From Caballeronia glebae (GTDB lineage Bacteria > Pseudomonadota > Gammaproteobacteria > Burkholderiales > Burkholderiaceae): DNA of 39,091 bases. The stretch covers positions 1-39,091 of the forward strand of contig NZ_FCOJ02000065.1 of assembly GCF_001545035.1 (NCBI RefSeq). The letters run 5' to 3'. This document shows, piece by piece, positions 34,958 through 39,091 of this stretch. The stretch's first letter is position 1. The number at the start of each line of letters is the position of its first letter. The position numbers and the translations under genes were made by a program. Below the pieces are notes generated by a model, which made no database searches, was not told the origin of the DNA, and saw only the letters and a program-made list of their open reading frames with translations.

Positions 34958-35542
34958 CTAGTGCTTCTTGGTCGTCTTCTTCGTCGACTGGGTCGAGGGT
35001 TTGGTCGAGGACTTTGTCTTGCCCGATGTCGCCTTCGTCTTCGCGCCGTGTTTGCTCTTGGTGGCGCGCGTCGAGTGTGGTTCGGCGCGAGCGCGCAACG
35101 GCGGGACGGGATCGTTCCAGCCGAAGGCGAGCATCTGGCTGCCGACATAGCCGCAGCGGAACTTGAGCGGAGTGGAGTCTCGGTCGCTATCCTTGGGCAG
35201 GCCTTGACCTTCGACGGTCACGACGTTGTCCACTTTGATTCGCTGCTTTTTCTCGTCGAACGAATCGTTCCATGGCTCGATCGCGGAATGCGAGGCATCG
35301 AACGAGGCGGGTGGAAACTCGACTCGATCGAAAGCCGCCGACGTGCTGGCGATGAAGTTGCCGTGCGCAGCGCAATCCGCGACAAGCGGGTTGGCGTTGA
35401 AATCGGTGACGAAGTGATGAATCAGTTCGTTGCGCTCGTCGAGCGAATCGGCAAAAGCGGATACGGCGCATGCCAACGATGCGCATACCGCCAACCGGCC
35501 GACGAGCCGCAGGAGCCGGCGCGGTGCGTAGTTACTTTCCAT
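34958..35542 (-). CDS. Secreted BspC-like protein with Lys/Thr/Ser-rich tail
   Basis: A 194-residue exported protein. The N-terminus has basic residues (PRRLLRLVGR) and a hydrophobic stretch ending AVSAFA before DSLDER, a type I signal peptide cleaved near residue 31. A conserved-looking domain (about 32-155) has two cysteines, in ADCAAHGNFIAST and FRCGYVGSQMLAF, that could form a disulfide. The last 35-40 residues are a Lys/Thr/Ser repeat-like tail ending KKTTKKH. I recall similar Burkholderiaceae proteins annotated as BspC domain-containing, but the function is not known to me. The start at 35542 is chosen for the signal peptide; the frame extends to 35626. Confidence 0.7.
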   Translation of the reverse strand: MESNYAPRRLLRLVGRLAVCASLACAVSAFADSLDERNELIHHFVTDFNANPLVADCAAHGNFIASTSAAFDRVEFPPASFDASHSAIEPWNDSFDEKKQRIKVDNVVTVEGQGLPKDSDRDSTPLKFRCGYVGSQMLAFGWNDPVPPLRARAEPHSTRATKSKHGAKTKATSGKTKSSTKPSTQSTKKTTKKH

Positions 35543-35689
35543 CAAGTCTGGCGCTAAGAAGACACGGCCAAGTAAGATGCGCCGTATAGGGAGGTAGTTC
35601 AATCTTATCGTACTTTGCGCGCGCACCGACCGCCTTGAATCCGATATTCGACGACGCTGATAGCAACGAGCGGATGCGTTTCGAGAGAA

Positions 35690-36373
35690 TTAGACGCGCG
35701 GCCCGCGGTCGAGGCGATAGCGGCGCACGTCATACGTGGTGATCCACGCGGGTTTGTACACCGTGATCAGAATGGTGAGCAGGCCGGTGAAGAGCGCCTC
35801 GCCAGCGCCCAGCAGCAGCGAGCCTCGCGTGAAGGCCGGGGGCACGATGACCGGGCCGCCGGCGAGCGCCATTTCGAGCGCGATGGTTGCGCCGCAGGCG
35901 GCCGCCACCGCAATCGCCGACGTGATGAACCCATGTCCGGCGATGAAGGTGAAAAGATTGCGCGGCAACCACGCGTTGCTCAGCCGCTGGAGCAAGGTCG
36001 ACACCGCGACGGGCAATGCGCCGAAGAGGAGATAGGTGGTCGCGACCGATAGCCACGAAGCATCGAGCACGACAGCGGCGAGACCCGTGGTCGCAGCCGT
36101 ACCGATGAGCGCGAGCCGCCAGTCGAACAGCGTGACCATGAGCGTCGCGCCCAATAGATGGATGACGGGTCCGTCGTCGAACCATGCGTTGCACGCCCAC
36201 AGCACCGAGATCGCAACGATGACGCCCAGCCACACGTTCTGCAGCGTGGCGTCCTGCAGCCGAGCGAACGGACGCTGCAGCAGGGCGAGCGCGAGCATGC
36301 CCGCGGCGACGATCCAGCTGCCGACGGTTAGCCAAAGCGGTAGCGGTGTGTAGAAGAACCCCATGCCTTGCAT
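35690..36373 (-). CDS. CbiM-like integral membrane protein (COG3235 type)
   Basis: A 227-residue protein with about six or seven hydrophobic helices. It resembles the CbiM-like energy-coupling-factor permease family: FDDGPVIHLLGATLMVTLFDWRLALIG matches the family's characteristic helix, and PRNLFTFIAGHGFITSAIAV and GAGEALFTGLLTILITVYKPAW follow the same pattern. True CbiM proteins carry nickel or cobalt through an N-terminal metal-binding Met-His segment, and here no such histidine follows the start (MQGMGFFY). No ATPase or T-component gene is nearby. The start may be 36373 or the in-frame ATG at 36364. Function unknown. Confidence 0.75.
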   Translation of the reverse strand: MQGMGFFYTPLPLWLTVGSWIVAAGMLALALLQRPFARLQDATLQNVWLGVIVAISVLWACNAWFDDGPVIHLLGATLMVTLFDWRLALIGTAATTGLAAVVLDASWLSVATTYLLFGALPVAVSTLLQRLSNAWLPRNLFTFIAGHGFITSAIAVAAACGATIALEMALAGGPVIVPPAFTRGSLLLGAGEALFTGLLTILITVYKPAWITTYDVRRYRLDRGPRV

Positions 36374-36432
36374 ATTACTCGTTGCGCCGAAAACGTGTGC
36401 GCAAAGGACGGACCCGTTTGTCTCGATTGTTG

Positions 36433-37240
36433 CTAGAACGTTGATTCAGGCTCGGCGGCCATCGGAAGCGCGGCCGCGTCGTTGTCGAGAAGCGACGGAT
36501 AGCGCGTCCGTGGCCGGCGCAGTGGAATCACGCCGGGCTGACCCGATACGGCGCCCGCCGATTTCTCGCGTCCGCAGCGCAGAATTTCGAGATATGTGTT
36601 CTGCACACCGTTGTAGATCGCGACGGCGGCGGCGCGATTCGTCGCGCCCAGTTGCTGGAAGATACTTGCAAGGTGGATTTTCACCGTCCCTTCGCTGATG
36701 CCGAGCGTCTTGGCGATCATCTTGTTCGTGCTGCCCATGTGCACGCATCGCATGATCTGCTGCTGTCGCGGCGACAGCGTCGGACGATGGCGGATCTTGT
36801 GCGGCAGCCTGACGCTATCTCGAATACGGCGCGTGGTCAGTTCGAGCGTCAGTTCCGGGTCGACGACATCTGGCGGAATATAGTGACCACCGACGAGCAC
36901 CATCTCCAGCGCGCGAAGTATCAGGATGGGATCGAGGGCGCGCGGAATCACGCCCATTACACCGACGCTCATCAGCGCGTAGAAGCGCGGCGCCGCACCG
37001 GTCGACCATGATGGCGGCCGGGACGTCGGGCGCGTCGTCGAGCAGGATCTGCAAGTCGCCGGTGCGCAGCTCGGGCGCCCAGTCGATCACGATCATGTCG
37101 GGGGAGGAGCGTTTCAAGGTGGAACGGGCTTGTCTCCAATCCTTCGCCTCGATGAATTGTGCCTGGCGCGCAACGCGGCGCAGCAATGTTTTTAGGCCCG
37201 CCCGGCGCTCCGCGTCGGAACCAATGATGTTGATTATCAT
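36433..37240 (-). pseudogene. LuxR/NarL-type response regulator with degenerate receiver, frameshifted
   Basis: Two frames together encode a protein of about 268 residues. The first, from ATG 37240 (ribosome site GAGGTG), gives a receiver-like domain: MIINIIGSDAERRAGLKTLL, DMIVIDWAPELR, then DVPAAIMVD. The second continues APRFYALMSVGVMGVIPRAL and a helix-turn-helix, TLSPRQQQIMRCVHMGSTNK, then ISEGTVKIHLASIFQQLG. The break is at about 36996-37001, where one extra C (or loss of two bases) interrupts the frame. The receiver is atypical: the acidic pair at the first strand is not normal, and the conserved lysine appears as Arg (VIPRA). It may not use ordinary phosphotransfer. No sensor kinase is adjacent. 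Confidence 0.8.
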
Positions 37241-37377
37241 GCTTCACCTCTTGTTGATACACCCGTTGCCCGGTGGCTCCGGGACTCGGCGCCGGAGTAC
37301 ATCGGCGTCAGTGGGTATATTTACAAATTTGAGGTGATTCGGCCCCCTATCCGAATGGCATAGGCATAAATACACAA

Positions 37378-37398
37378 AACCCCGCACGCGGCGGGGTT
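37378..37398 (-). terminator. Terminator of the DUF2863 gene
   Basis: AACCCCGC (37378-37385) pairs with GCGGGGTT (37391-37398) around ACGCG. Read on the minus strand it is followed by TTTGTGTATTT. It lies 34 bases beyond the stop of the gene ending at 37432. The remaining sequence between 37241 and 37377 has no gene and must hold the response-regulator promoter, which I could not identify. Confidence 0.8.
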
Positions 37399-37431
37399 CT
37401 TTTCGAGCCAATTGACTGCTGCTAGGCAGCG

Positions 37432-38646
37432 TTAATGGAAATGTGGCTGCGCGGGCTCAGCATCTTCAGGCATTTCGGCATGAACGATCTCGCCGAGCGG
37501 ATCGGCATAGAGCGGCACGCCGCAGTCATCGCAAAACTCCGGTTCGAAGCGTCCCGCATGGCGGCGCACGTCCGAGACGCCTGTTTTCTTCAGCAACTCG
37601 ACGATTTCTTCCACCGGGCCATTGGCACCCTCGAGATCGACCGGATCTTCGTCCATCTCCAGTTCCCCGTTTTCGCGTCCGTAGAGTGGCCACACGACTC
37701 CGTAGATCACATCGTTGCTGCCGCGACGCGTGAAGCCGATGCGATATTCATCGACACGTTGTTCGCCAAAGCCGGCGATGACCGCGCGCAAATCCTGGGG
37801 CGCGGTGCCGAGCGTGTCGAACAGATATCGGACGGCCGTGCGCACGGTGTGCGGACGAACTTGTTCATCTGCATCGCGGCAGGCGGAGTAGTAGGCGTCG
37901 GGGAGCAGGCACTCGAACTCGCAGCCCGGCAGGATGGCGGCGAAGCTCGGTCCGCCTTGCGCGGCCCACTGTTCGAGGCATTGACCTCGCTCCACGCGGC
38001 TGCCGTTTTCGTCTTCCTGCCAACGAAAGAACGCCGCTCCGGCCGGCACGACGACGAGCGCCAATAGAAATCGCGGATCCGCGAGAATTGGCGAGGTTTC
38101 CGGGAGATCGGACAGATTCAAACGTGCGACGCTGCCGTTCGTCACCGTTTGCAGCAACTGTTGCGCGAGGCGCGACGTATCCACATGGTGCCGTGGCAAT
38201 TGGTCGATGCTGTACAGATAAGGCGCGACGGCCACGCGTGCGTCGGCTGCCAGCACGTGCGCTTGCATCTGCGTGCGCAGCGCGTCGACCGCGTCGCCTT
38301 TGAGCGCGCCCGACGGGATCGCGTAGCGCGTCCACGCGAGCACCGGCGCGGCAATGAGCAATGCTTCGTGCGGTGCGCCGTCGATGTCGACTCTGAACGA
38401 CTCGCTGTGCGTCTCGGCCATATCGGCGAGCGCGCCGTAAGCGTCCGGATGATTCTGCTGCAGGTGGTCGAGCGCGGCGTCGAGCGTCGTCTGGTTGCCG
38501 TTGCGCACGAGTTTGGCGATGAGCGTGTCGAGGCGAGCTTCCCAGAAGCGATCCTCGATACGGCTACCGGACGCGAAAAGCGCGAGGGAGAGGCTGACGA
38601 GCTTGTCGGCATCCGGGGGAAGACGTTTTGCGATTCGCGAGCGCAT
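37432..38646 (-). CDS. DUF2863 family protein
   Basis: A 404-residue soluble protein matching what I know as DUF2863, a betaproteobacterial family of unknown function. It begins MRSRIAKRLPPDADKLVSLSLALFASGSRIEDRFWE. Conserved stretches include LLIAAPVLAWTRYAIPSG and VAPYLYSIDQLPRHHV. The C-terminus has a CxxC pair in FCDDCGVPLYADPLGEIVH and ends in a His-containing tail, QPHFH, which could bind a metal. No signal peptide or membrane segment is apparent. It points away from the neighbouring rRNA operon and ends at its own terminator. No clear ribosome site precedes the ATG. Confidence 0.85.
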   Translation of the reverse strand: MRSRIAKRLPPDADKLVSLSLALFASGSRIEDRFWEARLDTLIAKLVRNGNQTTLDAALDHLQQNHPDAYGALADMAETHSESFRVDIDGAPHEALLIAAPVLAWTRYAIPSGALKGDAVDALRTQMQAHVLAADARVAVAPYLYSIDQLPRHHVDTSRLAQQLLQTVTNGSVARLNLSDLPETSPILADPRFLLALVVVPAGAAFFRWQEDENGSRVERGQCLEQWAAQGGPSFAAILPGCEFECLLPDAYYSACRDADEQVRPHTVRTAVRYLFDTLGTAPQDLRAVIAGFGEQRVDEYRIGFTRRGSNDVIYGVVWPLYGRENGELEMDEDPVDLEGANGPVEEIVELLKKTGVSDVRRHAGRFEPEFCDDCGVPLYADPLGEIVHAEMPEDAEPAQPHFH

Positions 38647-38935
38647 ATCGATATTAGAGTGAATTGGTGCGGTGAACCTTTAATTGTAGTCGCTTGGCGG
38701 GCTGCTTCATCCTGCGGCGTTGCAACACGTCGATCGGCAGGATGCGATCGTGCGCCGGATGGCCTAAGAATTTCGCATCTCCCCTTGCGGAACCGGGATT
38801 CACTAACTAGAATTCCGTTCCTTCGCGATTCGATGAACGCGAAGGAGGCGGGAGCAGGTGGCATGGGTGGTGTGCTTGGAGTAGGTTGTAGAAGGCTCTG
38901 AGCGGTCAGTGAGAAAAAGAAGCTTCGAATTCTTG
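38647..38935. other. Intergenic region between the DUF2863 gene and the rRNA promoter
   Basis: No gene is supported here. An 8-bp hairpin CCTTCGCG/CGCGAAGG lies at 38820-38827 with 38838-38845. The A-rich stretch GAGAAAAAGAAG (38911-38922) just before the rRNA -35 box could act as an UP element. Confidence 0.4.
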
Positions 38936-38964
38936 TTGACACGAACCGAAATGTTCTTCATAAT
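38936..38964 (+). promoter_or_regulatory. rRNA operon promoter
   Basis: A perfect -35 box TTGACA (38936-38941) and -10 box CATAAT (38959-38964) are separated by 17 bases, with A-rich sequence upstream. This is the promoter form I know from Burkholderia rrn operons. Transcription should begin near 38971. Confidence 0.9.
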
Positions 38965-38991
38965 CTCGTTTCTCTGCTGCTGATGCAGCGA

Positions 38992-39036
38992 CGCAAGACG
39001 GAAGTTGATGTAGCTCTTGCGATGTGCTCTTTAAAA
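38992..39036 (+). promoter_or_regulatory. rRNA leader antitermination element (boxB-like stem and boxA)
   Basis: A 7-bp stem, CGCAAGA (38992-38998) with TCTTGCG (39015-39021), is followed by the boxA sequence TGCTCTTTAAAA at 39025-39036. Together they form the nut-like site at which NusB and NusE (S10) assemble to let RNA polymerase read through the rRNA genes. The leader continues to the window end, and the 16S gene must begin just beyond it. Confidence 0.85.
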
Positions 39037-39091
39037 ACTAACAGCCGATAAGTGTGGGCGCTTGATGACGGGTGCGGTTTCAGTCTTTCGG

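Noticed and set aside
37441..38067. Plus-strand open frame opposite the DUF2863 gene
   Set aside because: It overlaps a well-supported minus-strand gene that has its own terminator, and its translation shows no domain.
39037..39091. Start of 16S rRNA
   Set aside because: The leader and boxA are clear, but no 16S 5' end sequence is reached before the window ends.

Overview
This is a chromosomal window from a high-G+C betaproteobacterium of the Burkholderiaceae, most likely Caballeronia, Paraburkholderia or Burkholderia. The order rpsO-pnp-quinone oxidoreductase-tpiA-secG-tRNA-Leu-nuoA..N-DUF2818-Nudix is the one I know from chromosome 1 of that group. The rRNA leader at the right edge (TTGACA/CATAAT promoter, boxB-like stem, TGCTCTTTAAAA boxA) is also of the Burkholderia type. 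No insertion sequence, prophage, CRISPR array or integration site was seen. The species is inferred, not proven.

Layout. 1-194: 3' end of a probable amino-acid ABC transporter binding protein. 243-3215: rpsO and pnp, with a terminator after rpsO, a long hairpin in the pnp leader and two tandem terminators after pnp. 3315-5724: a PIG3-type quinone oxidoreductase, tpiA and secG. 5764-5936: a near-consensus promoter and tRNA-Leu(GAG). 6152-21493: the 14-gene complex I operon nuoABCDEFGHIJKLMN, with the small membrane protein DUF2818 coupled to its end. 21518-22165: a Nudix ADP-sugar pyrophosphatase. 22251-25630 (+): an operator-like palindrome, DUF1178, a frameshifted acyl-CoA dehydrogenase, a second acyl-CoA dehydrogenase and a MaoC hydratase. 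25649-31056 (-): a convergent operon of 3-hydroxyacyl-CoA dehydrogenase, enoyl-CoA hydratase, histidine phosphatase, aminoglycoside-phosphotransferase-like kinase and acyl-CoA dehydrogenase. 31131-32838 (-): a YbdL-type aminotransferase and a PIN-domain protein. 32895-34867 (+): yaaA and a cytosolic-carboxypeptidase-like M14 peptidase. 34958-37240 (-): a secreted BspC-like protein, a CbiM-like membrane protein and a frameshifted LuxR-type response regulator. 37432-38646 (-): a DUF2863 protein. 38647-39091: the promoter and antitermination leader of an rRNA operon whose 16S gene lies just outside.

How the genes work together. The first half is core metabolism: RNA turnover and translation, glycolysis, secretion, and the proton-pumping NADH dehydrogenase. 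The middle is an acyl-CoA catabolic island of two facing operons. Its minus-strand kinase plus acyl-CoA dehydrogenase pair matches the two domains of mammalian ACAD10/ACAD11 and the LvaA/LvaC pair of Pseudomonas. This suggests a route for oxidising 4-hydroxyacyl-CoAs by phosphorylation, and it is the most interesting system in the window.

Two genes, the acyl-CoA dehydrogenase at 22822-24016 and the response regulator at 36433-37240, are each broken by a single frameshift with otherwise intact sequence on both sides. These are either recent mutations or sequencing errors.
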